Source: CAZCFB01 sp964511535 (GTDB taxonomy: Bacteria; Myxococcota_A; Polyangia; GCA-2747355; CAZCFB01). From it: a stretch of DNA of 46,740 nucleotides. Positions 8,300 through 16,786 of this stretch are shown here, in pieces. Under the pieces are notes generated by a model. It saw only the letters and a list, made by a program, of their open reading frames with translations, was not told where the DNA came from and did not search any database. Both the position numbers and the translations under genes were made by a program. Position 1 is the stretch's first letter, and each line of letters starts with the position of its first letter. Where the stretch lies: assembly GCA_964511535.1 (NCBI GenBank), contig CAZEFW010000060.1, positions 1 to 46,740 of the forward strand, given 5' to 3'.

Positions 8300-9349
8300 T
8301 TACCAGCGCAGGAGCACGAGCTCGGAGCAGAAGCCGGGCCCCAGGGCGAGCATCAGCCCCGGGCTCCCGGGCGGCGGTCGGTGGGTGGCCATGGTCTGCT
8401 GCAACACGGCCAGCACAGACGAGGAGGATAGGTTGCCCACCTGCTCCAGGCTGTCGCGAGTCAGCTGCAGCGCGCCCGGCGGGAGCTCCAGGGCCTCCTC
8501 GAACGCGTCGAGCACCTTGGGGCCGCCCGGGTGGCAGACGAAGGAGCGGATGTCGGACAGGCGCAGGTCGTTGTGCGCCAAGAACGCCTCGACGTCGCCG
8601 CGCACATGACGCCGCACCACCTGCGGCACGTCGGCGGAGAGCACCACCTGAAAGCCGCTGCCCTTGACGTCCCAGCCCATCACGCGCTCGGTGTCGGGGT
8701 AGAAAACCGAGCGCGTGTCCACCACCTTCGGGCCCTGGGCCTCGCGCTCGGCCCCCACCATCACCACCGCGGCGGCGCCGTCGCCGAACAGGCCGCTCGC
8801 CACCAGGTTGGCCACCGACAGGTCCTCGCGCTGCAGGGTCAGCGAGCAGAGCTCCACGCTGAGCAGGGCCGCCGTCTGGCCCGGGAAGGCGCGCAGGTAG
8901 TCTGCTGCGCGGGCGACGCCGGCGGCGCCCGCCACGCAGCCGAGGCCGAAGATGGGGGTGCGCTTGATGTCGGAGCGCAGGCTCATGCGGTTGACCAGGC
9001 GGGCGTCGATGGAGGGCGCGGCCAGCCCGGTGACCGAGACGAAGAACAGGTGGTCCAGGTCGGCGGGTCGCAGGCCCGCGGCGTCCAGCGCCCCGTCCAG
9101 GGCCTGTTGTCCCAGCTCCACCGCGCAGCGGATGTATGCGTCGTTGCGTCCGCCGAAGTCCGACAGCTCGCGGTACGCCTCCATGGGCAAGGCCAGGTGG
9201 CGCCCGCCCACCAGCACGTTGCGGTGGAGCTGCTCCAGCCGGGCGGGGTTGTGGAACTTGTCACCCCACAGCTCCCGGAAGGCGCTGATGAGCGCCTCCT
9301 GATCGTAGTAGTTGCCCGGCAGGGCAGTATGTGCGGCCGCGATTTGCAC
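8300..9349 (-). CDS. Type III polyketide synthase (chalcone/stilbene synthase family)
   Basis: 349 residues, normal length. The catalytic triad is complete: Cys138 in IFGLGCVAGA, His273 in VCHPGGPKVL and Asn306 in QVGNLSSSSVL. SVTGLAAPSID is also typical of the family. The enzyme condenses a starter acyl group with malonyl-CoA units and cyclises the product. The start chosen is GTG at 9349; the ribosome site is weak (ACGAAAA), and no better start is in frame upstream. It is the first gene of the cassette with the methyltransferase, acyl carrier protein and fatty acyl-AMP ligase. That context suggests a long fatty acyl starter, and so an alkylresorcinol or alkylpyrone product. The 82 bp upstream (9350-9431) hold only a short AGTCC/GGACT inverted repeat. 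Confidence 0.92.
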   Translation of the reverse strand: MQIAAAHTALPGNYYDQEALISAFRELWGDKFHNPARLEQLHRNVLVGGRHLALPMEAYRELSDFGGRNDAYIRCAVELGQQALDGALDAAGLRPADLDHLFFVSVTGLAAPSIDARLVNRMSLRSDIKRTPIFGLGCVAGAAGVARAADYLRAFPGQTAALLSVELCSLTLQREDLSVANLVASGLFGDGAAAVVMVGAEREAQGPKVVDTRSVFYPDTERVMGWDVKGSGFQVVLSADVPQVVRRHVRGDVEAFLAHNDLRLSDIRSFVCHPGGPKVLDAFEEALELPPGALQLTRDSLEQVGNLSSSSVLAVLQQTMATHRPPPGSPGLMLALGPGFCSELVLLRW

Positions 9350-9431
9350 TTTTCGTAACCTGGACTGAGTCCCCCTGGACTGTCGTGCCGTTACATACGG
9401 TGACGCGGAACGGGGCTGGGCGCCATGCGGA

Positions 9432-10748
9432 TCAGGCGCGGCCCTGGCGCTCGATTCGGGCTCCCAGCGCCCGCAGGCGGGTGTCTATGTGCTCGTAGCC
9501 GCGATCGATCTGCTCGATATTGTAGATGCGGCTGGTACCGGACGCGGACAGCGCGGCGATGAGCAGCGCGACGCCGGCGCGGATATCGGGAGAGCTCATG
9601 GAGATGCCGTAGAGCGGGTGGACCTTGTCCAGGCCGATGACCGTGGCGCGGTGCGGGTCGCACAGGATTATCTGCGCCCCCATGTCGATGAGCTTGTCCA
9701 CGAAGAAGAGCCGGCTCTCGAACATCTTCTGGTGGATCAGCACGCTGCCCTTGGCCTGGGTGGCCACCACCAGCGCGATGCTGATCAGGTCGGGGGTGAA
9801 CCCAGGCCACGGAGCGTCCGAGATGGTCATGATGGAGCCATCCCGGAAGGACTCGATCTCGTAGTGATCCTGTCGCGGGACGAGCAGGTCGGATCCCTGG
9901 ACCTCCAGCTTCACCCCGAGGCGGCCAAAGACCGTGGGAATCATGCCCAGCTCGGCGGTGTCCACGCCCTTGATGAGCAGCTCCGAGGCGGTCATGGCCG
10001 CCAGCCCGATGAAGCTGCCCACCTCGATCATGTCGGGCTGCAGGGTATGCTCGCAGCCACCGAGGCCGTCCACGCCCTGGACGCGCAGCAGGTTGGATCC
10101 CTGGCCCTCGATCCTGGCGCCCATTCGGCTGAGCATGCGGGTGAGCTGGACCACGTAGGGCTCGCAGGCTGCGTTGAAGATGGCGGTCTCGCCTCTGGCG
10201 AGGGTCGCGGCCATCAGGACATTGGCTGTACCCGTGACAGAGGCCTCATCCAGCAGCATCTCGGCCCCTGTCAGGGCCTCCGTCCTGGCGTGGTACAGGC
10301 ACTTGGTCCGGTCTTCCATGAGCCGGGCGCCCAGCTTCTCCAGCCCGATGAGGTGTGTGTCGATCCTCCTGCGGCCGATCTTGTCGCCGCCCGGCTTGGG
10401 GATCCGCGCGTACTTGAACCTCGCGAGCAGGGGCCCCACGAGCAGGATGGAGCCCCGTATCTTCGCCGCGGACAGGATGAACTCTTCCGTCTCGAGGTAG
10501 TCGAGGTCTATGTCGTCGGCGGTGAAGGCGTATGTCCCTGTGACCGGGTTTTCAACCTTGACGCCGATGGAGCGCAGGAGCTGAATCAGCCGCTGGACAT
10601 CCAGGATGCCGGGCACGTTGTGAAGCGTCACCGTCTCCCGGGTCAGAAGGGTGGCGCAGATGACCTGGAGCGCCTCGTTCTTGGCTCCTTGCGGTACGAT
10701 CTCTCCACTGAGGCGGTGACCGCCCTCGACGATGAAGCTGCTGTCCAT
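9432..10748 (-). CDS. murA: UDP-N-acetylglucosamine 1-carboxyvinyltransferase
   Basis: 438 residues from the ATG at 10748, preceded by GGGAG at good spacing; an upstream in-frame ATG at 10790 lacks this site. The protein transfers enolpyruvate from PEP to UDP-GlcNAc, the first committed step of peptidoglycan synthesis, in the cytoplasm. Signatures: QGAKNEAL near the N-terminus with the substrate-binding Lys23, RGSILLVGPLL, DTHLIGLEKLGA, and DIRAGVALLIAAL with YNIEQIDRGYEHI near the C-terminus. In the active-site loop the usual PGGC is PGGD (Asp122), so the Cys alkylated by fosfomycin is absent. Cys-to-Asp enzymes occur naturally, for example in mycobacteria, and remain active. It is divergent from alr. 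Transcription could read on into the polyketide cassette 82 bp downstream. Confidence 0.94.
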   Translation of the reverse strand: MDSSFIVEGGHRLSGEIVPQGAKNEALQVICATLLTRETVTLHNVPGILDVQRLIQLLRSIGVKVENPVTGTYAFTADDIDLDYLETEEFILSAAKIRGSILLVGPLLARFKYARIPKPGGDKIGRRRIDTHLIGLEKLGARLMEDRTKCLYHARTEALTGAEMLLDEASVTGTANVLMAATLARGETAIFNAACEPYVVQLTRMLSRMGARIEGQGSNLLRVQGVDGLGGCEHTLQPDMIEVGSFIGLAAMTASELLIKGVDTAELGMIPTVFGRLGVKLEVQGSDLLVPRQDHYEIESFRDGSIMTISDAPWPGFTPDLISIALVVATQAKGSVLIHQKMFESRLFFVDKLIDMGAQIILCDPHRATVIGLDKVHPLYGISMSSPDIRAGVALLIAALSASGTSRIYNIEQIDRGYEHIDTRLRALGARIERQGRA

Positions 10749-10894
10749 GCTGGCTCCCGGTTGCTGAAGGGCTGGCGCGGAGGCGGCCAACCGGACGACA
10801 TTGTACTAGATCTTCCCACGCCGGCCTGGACTATTTCTGGCGTCCAAGGCCGCTGTACGTGGGGTTTGGCATCGGCCGGTGATAAGATGCCGCC

Positions 10895-12022
10895 ATGCCG
10901 ACGCCACTGAGCTGGGTGGAAGTCTCCGCGGATGCCCTGCGGCACAACATCTCGCAGCTGCGCGAGCTGGTTGGCGCCACGAGGCTGGCGCCCGTGGTCA
11001 AAGCCAACGCGTACGGTCACGGGCTGGAGCTGGCCGCGCGCGTGTTCGCCGACGCGGGCGCGGACTGGCTGTGCGTCAACGCGCTGTTCGAGGCGCGGCG
11101 GGTGCGAGAGGCCGGGCTCGACTTGCCGATCTACATCCTGGGCCATGTGCCGGCCGAGGACATGCAAGAGGCCAGCTCGCTGGGGTGCCACGTGGTGGTG
11201 TACACCTCGGACGTGGTCGAGGCCGGAGCCCGGGCCCGGGATCCGGCGCAGCTCCACCTGAAGCTCGAGACGGGCAACAACCGCCAGGGCTTGCAGCCCC
11301 AGGAAGCGCTGGAGCTGGCGCGGCAGATCCAGGCCGCCCCTGGCGTGTCGCTCGCCGGGCTGACCACTCACTTCGCCGACGTGGAAGACACCACCGATCA
11401 CAGCTTCGCCCGGGAGCAGGTGGACCGCTTCGAGCGCTTCCGTGATCGGCTCCGCGACGAGGGGATCGCGCCCGGGCTGTGCCATGTCAGCAACTCGGCG
11501 GCCACCATCCTGTGGCAGCATGCCCACATGGATCTGGTGCGCGCCGGCATCGCCTGCTACGGCATGTGGCCGTCCACCGAGGCGTACGTGGCGGCGCTGA
11601 TGATGGATCGGGCCGCGGTGGACCTGCGCCCCGCGCTGTGTTGGAAGACCCGCGTGGCGCAGGTGCGGCGCGTGCAGGCCGGCGAGTTCGTGGGCTACGG
11701 CCGCACGTTCTGCACCACCCACGCGGGTAAGCTGGCGGTTCTGCCGGTGGGGTACTACGACGGCTACGATCGCAAGCTGAGCAACCTCGCCTATGTGCTG
11801 ATCCGGGGGCGCCGGGCGCAGATCCGCGGCAGGGTGTGCATGAACCTGATCATGGTGGACGTCACCGACGTGCCTGGCGTGCAGCCGGGCGATGAGGTGG
11901 TGCTGCTGGGCCAGCAGGGCGAGGAGCAGATCACCGCCGAGCAGATGGCCACCTGGGCTGGAACCATCAACTACGAGATCACCACGCGGATCAACGACGG
12001 CCTGGCCCGGGTGGAGGCCTGA
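10895..12022 (+). CDS. alr: Alanine racemase
   Basis: 375 residues. The PLP-binding Lys36 lies in VVKANAYGHG, and the second catalytic residue Tyr268 in FVGYGRTF. The C-terminal domain shows PVGYYDGYDR, GRVCMNLIMVDVT and the GDEVVLLG strand. The enzyme makes D-alanine for peptidoglycan. It is divergent from murA, separated by 146 bp; both serve cell-wall precursor synthesis. No clear -35/-10 pair or strong ribosome site was seen before its ATG. Its last 32 bp overlap, tail to tail, the end of the RND exporter gene on the other strand. Confidence 0.95.
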   Translation: MPTPLSWVEVSADALRHNISQLRELVGATRLAPVVKANAYGHGLELAARVFADAGADWLCVNALFEARRVREAGLDLPIYILGHVPAEDMQEASSLGCHVVVYTSDVVEAGARARDPAQLHLKLETGNNRQGLQPQEALELARQIQAAPGVSLAGLTTHFADVEDTTDHSFAREQVDRFERFRDRLRDEGIAPGLCHVSNSAATILWQHAHMDLVRAGIACYGMWPSTEAYVAALMMDRAAVDLRPALCWKTRVAQVRRVQAGEFVGYGRTFCTTHAGKLAVLPVGYYDGYDRKLSNLAYVLIRGRRAQIRGRVCMNLIMVDVTDVPGVQPGDEVVLLGQQGEEQITAEQMATWAGTINYEITTRINDGLARVEA

Positions 12023-14189
12023 GAGGGGCGGCTGTCCCGTCGCCCAGCAGCGCCGGCAGCAAGACGGCGGTGAGCAGCAGGGCCAGCAGCACGGCCACGG
12101 CGGTGAGCAGGCCGAAGCGCACCACCGGGGTGAAGCCGGACAGGCCGAGCACCGCGAAGCCGACGCTGATGATGAGGGTGGTGGCCACGATGCCCTGGCC
12201 TGCCACGGCCGCGGCGTGCAGCATGGAGCCGGAGACGCGGCGGTGGTGCAGGTAGTGGAAGGTGTCGTCCACGGCCAGGCCGAAGGCCACCGAGCCGGTC
12301 ATCACCGTGGCCACGTCCACCGGCACGCCGAGCCAGCCCATCAGGCCCAGGGCGCCGGCCACGGGCAGCAGGCTCACGGCCACGCCGGCCAGGCAAAATC
12401 GCAGCGACCGGAACGCGATGAGGAACAGCAGGGCGATGACCGCCACGGTCACCGACAGCGAGCGGGCCAGGGTCTGGATCAGGGCGCCGGGGGTGCCGAT
12501 GAGCATCATGAAGTGGCCGGTGAGCCGCGCCTGCTGCCCCGGGAAGTGTCGCCCGGCCGCGTCTTGCACGGCGGCGCGCAGGCGGGCCAGGCCCCGGGGG
12601 GTGACCTGGCGCGCCAGCAGGGTCAAGCGCAGGCCCCGGTCGGGCCGCCAGAAGGGGCGCAGGCGGGCGGCGAGCCGGCTGCGGGCGCCGTCCTCCATCA
12701 GCTCAAGCGCGGCCAGGCTCGACGGCAGATCTGTCCGCCCGGTGCTGCGGTACTGGATGATGCGCAGCAGGTCGTTGACCCCGACGCTGCCGGTGACCAG
12801 CGGGTCCTTCTCCAGGTCGGCGGCCAGGCGGTCCAGGGCCGGGGCCGCAGCCAGCAGCGCCGACTCGTCGGCCACGGGCGCCGGCAGCCAGATGTCCACG
12901 GCGTTGATGCCGATCCCTTCGGCCTCCAGCCGGGTGATGGAGCGCTTCTCGGGCACTTCGTCCGACAGCAGGTCGAGGCCGTCGATGGAGGTCTGCAGAC
13001 GGGCCACGCCGAGGCCCGCGGGGATGAGCAGCGCCGCGGCGATGCCGACCACCAGGCCCCGCCGACCGAGCGCCGCGCGCGCCACCGCGCGCAGCCGCCG
13101 CCGCCGGTGGGGCGGACAGAAGGGCCGCGGGCGCAGCATCAGCAGCAGGGCCGGCGTGCCCGCGCCCACAAGCACCAGGCATGTCAGCAGGGCGGCCGCG
13201 GCGGTGAGGCCGAGCACGCGCACCGGGTGCACCGGCGAGAAGGCCAGCGAGCCGAAGCCGAGGGCGGTGGTGAGGAACGCGAAGGCGGTGGGGAACAGCT
13301 TCTCGCGCACGGTCTGCTCCACCGCCGCGCGTGGGGCTTCGCCGCCGGCCAGCAGCTGGGAGTAGCGCGACACCAGGTGCACCGCCCCGGCGAAGCCGAT
13401 GGCCAGCACCAGCGGCGGCATCACCCCGGTGACAAGGTTGATCGGCTCGTCCATCAGCGACAGCAGCCCGGCGCCGGTGGCCACCGCCCCGCCCACCGGC
13501 AGCAGCATGGCCAGCACCGCCCACAGCGAGCGGAACAGCAGCAGCCCCATGAGCACCGTGACCAGGCCCACCAGGGGCAGGTAAAGCGAGGTGGCGCGGC
13601 GGGTCTCGCGGTCTATGGCCGCGTTGGCCGGCGCGAGCCCGGCGGCGGTGGCCTCGATCCCCCCGGCCGAGTGGCGGGTCAGCGCCGCGGCCAGGGCGCG
13701 GTTGAACCGGCTGCGATGATCCGCGCCGCTCATCACCAGGGTGCACAGCACCCCCAGCGCTGGCCGGTCGGGCAGGGCCAGGCCGAGCTCCCGGTACACT
13801 GAGAGCGCCCCCACCTCGCGTATCAGCGGCTCGAGCTCCAGGGAGTCCGGGGTCCGCCGCCCGGCGCGCACCTCCGGGTCGAGCCCGTCGAGTACCGAGG
13901 CGGTGGCGATCACGCCGGTGAGCACGGAGAGGTCGCGCTCCAGGGCGGCCAGGCGCGCCATGTCGGCGGGCCGGTCCAGCCGCGCGCCCCGCAGCTGCAC
14001 CAGCACCAGCTCGTCGCCGCCGAAGGCCTCCACCAGCTGGCGGTAGGTGTCCCGGGCCTCCGGCGCGGCGGCGAAGAAGGTCTCGGGGGAGTTGTCCTGG
14101 CGAGTCAGCGGCGCCCGGTGCCCCACGCTCAGGGCGAGGGCCAGCAGCGCCAGCACCACGGCGCGGGGGTGGTTCAGCAGAGGCTTCAA
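11991..14189 (-). CDS. RND/MMPL-family membrane exporter
   Basis: 732 residues. It has the layout of single-polypeptide MMPL/RND exporters: one N-terminal membrane helix, a large periplasmic domain, a group of helices around residues 190-350 (including LYLPLVGLVTVLMGLLLF and PPLVLAIGFAGAVHLVSRY), a helix near 385-400, a second periplasmic domain and a C-terminal helix group. The sequence GLAVDDTFHYLHHRR carries the Asp-rich helix-IV-type signature equivalent to the proton relay. Such proteins move lipids or hydrophobic compounds out of the inner membrane; the cargo here is unknown. The start overlaps the stop of the aminopeptidase-like gene (ATGA), so the two are an operon. No membrane-fusion or outer-membrane partner is adjacent. 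Confidence 0.85.
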   Translation of the reverse strand: MKPLLNHPRAVVLALLALALSVGHRAPLTRQDNSPETFFAAAPEARDTYRQLVEAFGGDELVLVQLRGARLDRPADMARLAALERDLSVLTGVIATASVLDGLDPEVRAGRRTPDSLELEPLIREVGALSVYRELGLALPDRPALGVLCTLVMSGADHRSRFNRALAAALTRHSAGGIEATAAGLAPANAAIDRETRRATSLYLPLVGLVTVLMGLLLFRSLWAVLAMLLPVGGAVATGAGLLSLMDEPINLVTGVMPPLVLAIGFAGAVHLVSRYSQLLAGGEAPRAAVEQTVREKLFPTAFAFLTTALGFGSLAFSPVHPVRVLGLTAAAALLTCLVLVGAGTPALLLMLRPRPFCPPHRRRRLRAVARAALGRRGLVVGIAAALLIPAGLGVARLQTSIDGLDLLSDEVPEKRSITRLEAEGIGINAVDIWLPAPVADESALLAAAPALDRLAADLEKDPLVTGSVGVNDLLRIIQYRSTGRTDLPSSLAALELMEDGARSRLAARLRPFWRPDRGLRLTLLARQVTPRGLARLRAAVQDAAGRHFPGQQARLTGHFMMLIGTPGALIQTLARSLSVTVAVIALLFLIAFRSLRFCLAGVAVSLLPVAGALGLMGWLGVPVDVATVMTGSVAFGLAVDDTFHYLHHRRVSGSMLHAAAVAGQGIVATTLIISVGFAVLGLSGFTPVVRFGLLTAVAVLLALLLTAVLLPALLGDGTAAPLRPPPGPGRR

Positions 14190-15280
14190 AACTTCTGCTT
14201 CACGTACCAGCGCAGGCCGCAGCGCCGGGCGACGAAGTCGATGGGGCGCGGCATCTGCTGGGCCAGCTTGTACAGGTCAACGAACCGGCGCAGGTCTCTG
14301 CCGACGCAGCGGTAGACTCGCCGGTGAAAGTCGATGCCCTGGTTGTAGCGTCCGTAGGACAGCAGCACCGCGTTGTTCAGCGGCCTGCGCACGAAGTTGC
14401 CCCACTGGCGCGGGTTGGGCCACAGCTCCTTGTACCTGGCCACGGCCCGGGCGAACTCCCGCGCCTTGAGGCGCAGCTTTTCGGCCCTGGGCAGGTCACG
14501 GCCGTACAGGGCGTCGAGGCGCCCGTACAGCTCGGTGACCAGCTTGCTGAAGCGGCTGCGGCGGCGGATGCTGCGGGAGTACGCCTCCACCTGCTCGCTG
14601 TGGGGGCCGTATAGCCGCGCCAGGAACATCAGCGCGCCCTGCTTGCCGATGAACATGGCCAGGCTCTCGTTGAAGGCCACCTGGTCGCGCAAGAAGATGG
14701 TGGTGTGGGTGGTCTCGTGCAGCACGAGATCCACCAGCCGCCCCACGTCGCCGTCCAGCATGGGCGAGTAGACCGGATCGGCGAAGTAGCCGAGGCTGGA
14801 GAAGGCCGCCACCGGGCGGTAGTAGGTGTCCAGCCCGGCGGCCTCCAGCTTTCCCTTCTCCACCATGCCCTCGGCGTGGGTGAAGAAGCCGATGTACGGC
14901 AGCCCCCCCACGATGGGGAAGCGCCACACGTATGGGCGCAACGCGTCGGGAGGCGAGGCGGACAGGTTGTGGGCCAGGGGTTTGCCGCCCGTGTCGTAGA
15001 ACCGGGTGTACGCCGGGGTCAGGCGCAGGCCGAGCTCCTCGTGGCCGAAGCGGCGGGCGCGCAGCACCACCTGCAGCTTGAACCGGTGATCCGGCTTCAG
15101 CGTGGGATCCCGCAGCATGACGTCAATACGCTGGCGTTGGTTGAGGATCTTGAGCTGGCCGGCGGCCTGCCGGGCCACGTACGCCGGCGCCGAGCAGGCG
15201 GCCCCGCAACATAATAAGAGCAGCAGGAGTATCGTTACCCGGCGGGGACAGGGGTTGCTATGTCTCGGATCAGAACCCAC
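14186..15280 (-). CDS. Putative zinc aminopeptidase-family lipoprotein
   Basis: About 364 residues from a GTG at 15280 (AAGG just upstream); an ATG at 15319 would place the start against the divergent gene and give a long pre-signal tail. The N-terminus has a hydrophobic run LLLLLLCCGAAC that can serve as lipoprotein signal and lipobox. The body resembles the putative aminopeptidase family (PF10023 type): it contains VLHETTHTTIF, an HExxH-like zinc motif with the pattern HETTH, followed by FNESLAMFIG, whose Glu would be the third ligand. Other family marks are PYIGFF, YFADPVYSP and YNQGIDFH. Predicted location is the periplasmic face of a membrane. It shares an operon with the MMPL exporter. 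Substrate unknown; start uncertain. Confidence 0.8.
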   Translation of the reverse strand: MGSDPRHSNPCPRRVTILLLLLLCCGAACSAPAYVARQAAGQLKILNQRQRIDVMLRDPTLKPDHRFKLQVVLRARRFGHEELGLRLTPAYTRFYDTGGKPLAHNLSASPPDALRPYVWRFPIVGGLPYIGFFTHAEGMVEKGKLEAAGLDTYYRPVAAFSSLGYFADPVYSPMLDGDVGRLVDLVLHETTHTTIFLRDQVAFNESLAMFIGKQGALMFLARLYGPHSEQVEAYSRSIRRRSRFSKLVTELYGRLDALYGRDLPRAEKLRLKAREFARAVARYKELWPNPRQWGNFVRRPLNNAVLLSYGRYNQGIDFHRRVYRCVGRDLRRFVDLYKLAQQMPRPIDFVARRCGLRWYVKQKF

Positions 15281-15320
15281 AATGCCTTGCAGTTTAGAGA
15301 CAAAGACAGAGGAGATCATC

Positions 15321-16151
15321 ATGATGAGGCGCTTTTTATGGAGGACGGGGACCCTGGCGCTGTTAATGGCCACCGCGCTGGCGGCCAGCGGCTGCGGCCG
15401 CTCCATCGAGGCCGGACACCGCGGCGTGTACTACAACTGGCGTAGCGGCACCGACACCTCCAACACCCTCGGCGAGGGCTGGCAGTGGCTGGCGCCGTGG
15501 AACAAGATCCTGCAGTACGACGTGCGCGCAAAGGACCGCATGGAGCAGCTGACGGCCCTGACCCAGGACCAGCTGCAGATCAAGGCTGACATCTCCATCC
15601 GCTACCGGTTGACGAAGAACAAGGTGGGTGAGCTGCACGCCAACGTGGGGCCGAAGTTTTACAACATGCTGATCCAGCCCGTGCTGCGCAACGCCACGCG
15701 CGATGTCATCTCGCGCTACACCAGCCTCGAGGCGTACCGCAACCGGGCCAAGGTGCAGAAGGAAATCGCCGACGCCATCACGCCGGCGCTATCCAAGTAC
15801 GACTACTTCAACACCGAGGCCGTGATGATGCGCCACATGGAGTTCCCCAAGGTGGTGGTGGCGGCCATCGAGCGCAAGCTGACCATGAAGCAGGACGCCG
15901 AGCGCGAGAAGTTCAAGCTGGAGAAGGCCAAGATCGAGGCCCAGCGCAAGATCGTGGAGGCCACGGCCACGGCCAAGGCCCAGGCGATCCTCAAGGCCGA
16001 GCTCAACGATACCCTGCTCAAGTGGAAGGGAATCGAGGCCACGCTCAAGCTCGCCGAGAGCCCCAACTCCAAGGTGGTGGTGGTGGGCGGCGGCGAGAGC
16101 GGCGGCCTGCCCCTGATCCTGGGCGGCATGAGCAGCACGACGGCCAAGTAG
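15321..16151 (+). CDS. SPFH/prohibitin-family lipoprotein
   Basis: 276 residues from the ATG at 15321, which has AGGAG (15310-15314) upstream. An N-terminal signal with AASGC (Cys about residue 26) suggests a lipoprotein rather than the transmembrane anchor usual for the family. The band-7 domain follows: GHRGVYYNW, EGWQWLAPW, YDVRAKDRMEQLTALTQDQL, ISIRYRL, and RNATRDVISRYT. Residues ~185-240 form the long charged coiled coil (KLTMKQDAEREKFKLEKAKI and onwards). SPFH proteins oligomerise into rings on membranes and organise proteases or lipid domains. It is divergent from the aminopeptidase-like gene with only about 40 bp between starts, so promoters must overlap coding sequence. Confidence 0.88.
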   Translation: MMRRFLWRTGTLALLMATALAASGCGRSIEAGHRGVYYNWRSGTDTSNTLGEGWQWLAPWNKILQYDVRAKDRMEQLTALTQDQLQIKADISIRYRLTKNKVGELHANVGPKFYNMLIQPVLRNATRDVISRYTSLEAYRNRAKVQKEIADAITPALSKYDYFNTEAVMMRHMEFPKVVVAAIERKLTMKQDAEREKFKLEKAKIEAQRKIVEATATAKAQAILKAELNDTLLKWKGIEATLKLAESPNSKVVVVGGGESGGLPLILGGMSSTTAK

Positions 16152-16165
16152 GGCAGATCGCCTGG

Positions 16166-16213
16166 CTGGCATTCTGGCAATCTGGCAATCTGGCAATCTG
16201 GCAATCTGGCATT
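16166..16213 (+). repeat. Six 8-bp tandem repeats
   Basis: Units are CTGGCATT, four times CTGGCAAT, then CTGGCATT, without interruption, 15 bp after the SPFH stop codon and about 100 bp before ssb. Two GGCGCGCC palindromes follow at about 16225-16245. The repeat is a slippage-prone microsatellite. Confidence 0.95.
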
Positions 16214-16253
16214 CGCGCCCTTCAGGCGCGCCCGCCAGGCGCGCCCCCCGCCC

Positions 16254-16283
16254 TTGACATCCCCGCACCCCATGCGCGAGAGT
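16254..16283 (+). promoter_or_regulatory. Candidate ssb promoter
   Basis: A perfect -35 TTGACA at 16254-16259 is followed after 18 bp by GAGAGT (16278-16283), a weak -10, 35 bp before the ssb ATG. Confidence 0.4.
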
Positions 16284-16317
16284 GACTGTTCGCGTTTTAC
16301 GCACTCCAGGAGGGCAC

Positions 16318-16752
16318 ATGGCGGCCAGCGTTAACAAGGTGTTTTTAATGGGAAATCTGGGGGCTGACCCCGAACTGCGCTACACGCCGGGTGGCGCAGC
16401 GGTGTGCGATATGCGCATCGCCACCAACCGTCGGTTCAAGACCCGCGACGGTGACTGGCAGGAAGAGACCGAGTGGCACTCGGTGGTGGTGTGGGGGCGC
16501 CAGGCCGAGACCAGCAAGGAGTACCTGGCCAAGGGCCGCACCGTGTTCATCGAAGGGCGGCTCAAGACCCGCTCCTGGGATGACCAGAAATCGGGCCAGA
16601 AGCGCTACAAGACGGAGATTGTCGCGGACAACGTACAGTTCCTCGGCAGCCGCGGCGGCGGCGGCGGCGGCGGCGACTACGGCGAGCCCCCGCCCCGGAG
16701 CGACAACGAAGCCCCCACCGACATGCCGGGCGACGACGACATCCCGTTCTAG
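16318..16752 (+). CDS. ssb: Single-stranded DNA-binding protein
   Basis: 144 residues from the ATG at 16318, preceded by AGGAGGG; an earlier in-frame ATG at 16282 adds 12 unlikely residues. The OB fold is typical: VNKVFLMGNLGADPELRYT, AVCDMRIATNRR, EWHSVVVWGRQAE, YLAKGRTVFIEGRLKTRSW and YKTEIVADNVQFLG. A Gly-rich linker (encoded by a GGC run near 16650-16675) leads to an acidic tail ending DMPGDDDIPF, which in this family recruits replication and repair partners. It acts in replication, recombination and repair. It lies alone between an SPFH gene and a DUF4139 gene, rather than by rpsR or uvrA. Confidence 0.96.
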   Translation: MAASVNKVFLMGNLGADPELRYTPGGAAVCDMRIATNRRFKTRDGDWQEETEWHSVVVWGRQAETSKEYLAKGRTVFIEGRLKTRSWDDQKSGQKRYKTEIVADNVQFLGSRGGGGGGGDYGEPPPRSDNEAPTDMPGDDDIPF

Positions 16753-16786
16753 GCCGGCACGGCAAAACCTCAACAAGGATTGATCC

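Noticed and set aside
10866..10888. alr promoter (TTGGCA and TAAGAT)
   Set aside because: Spacing of 11 bp is too short for a sigma70 promoter.
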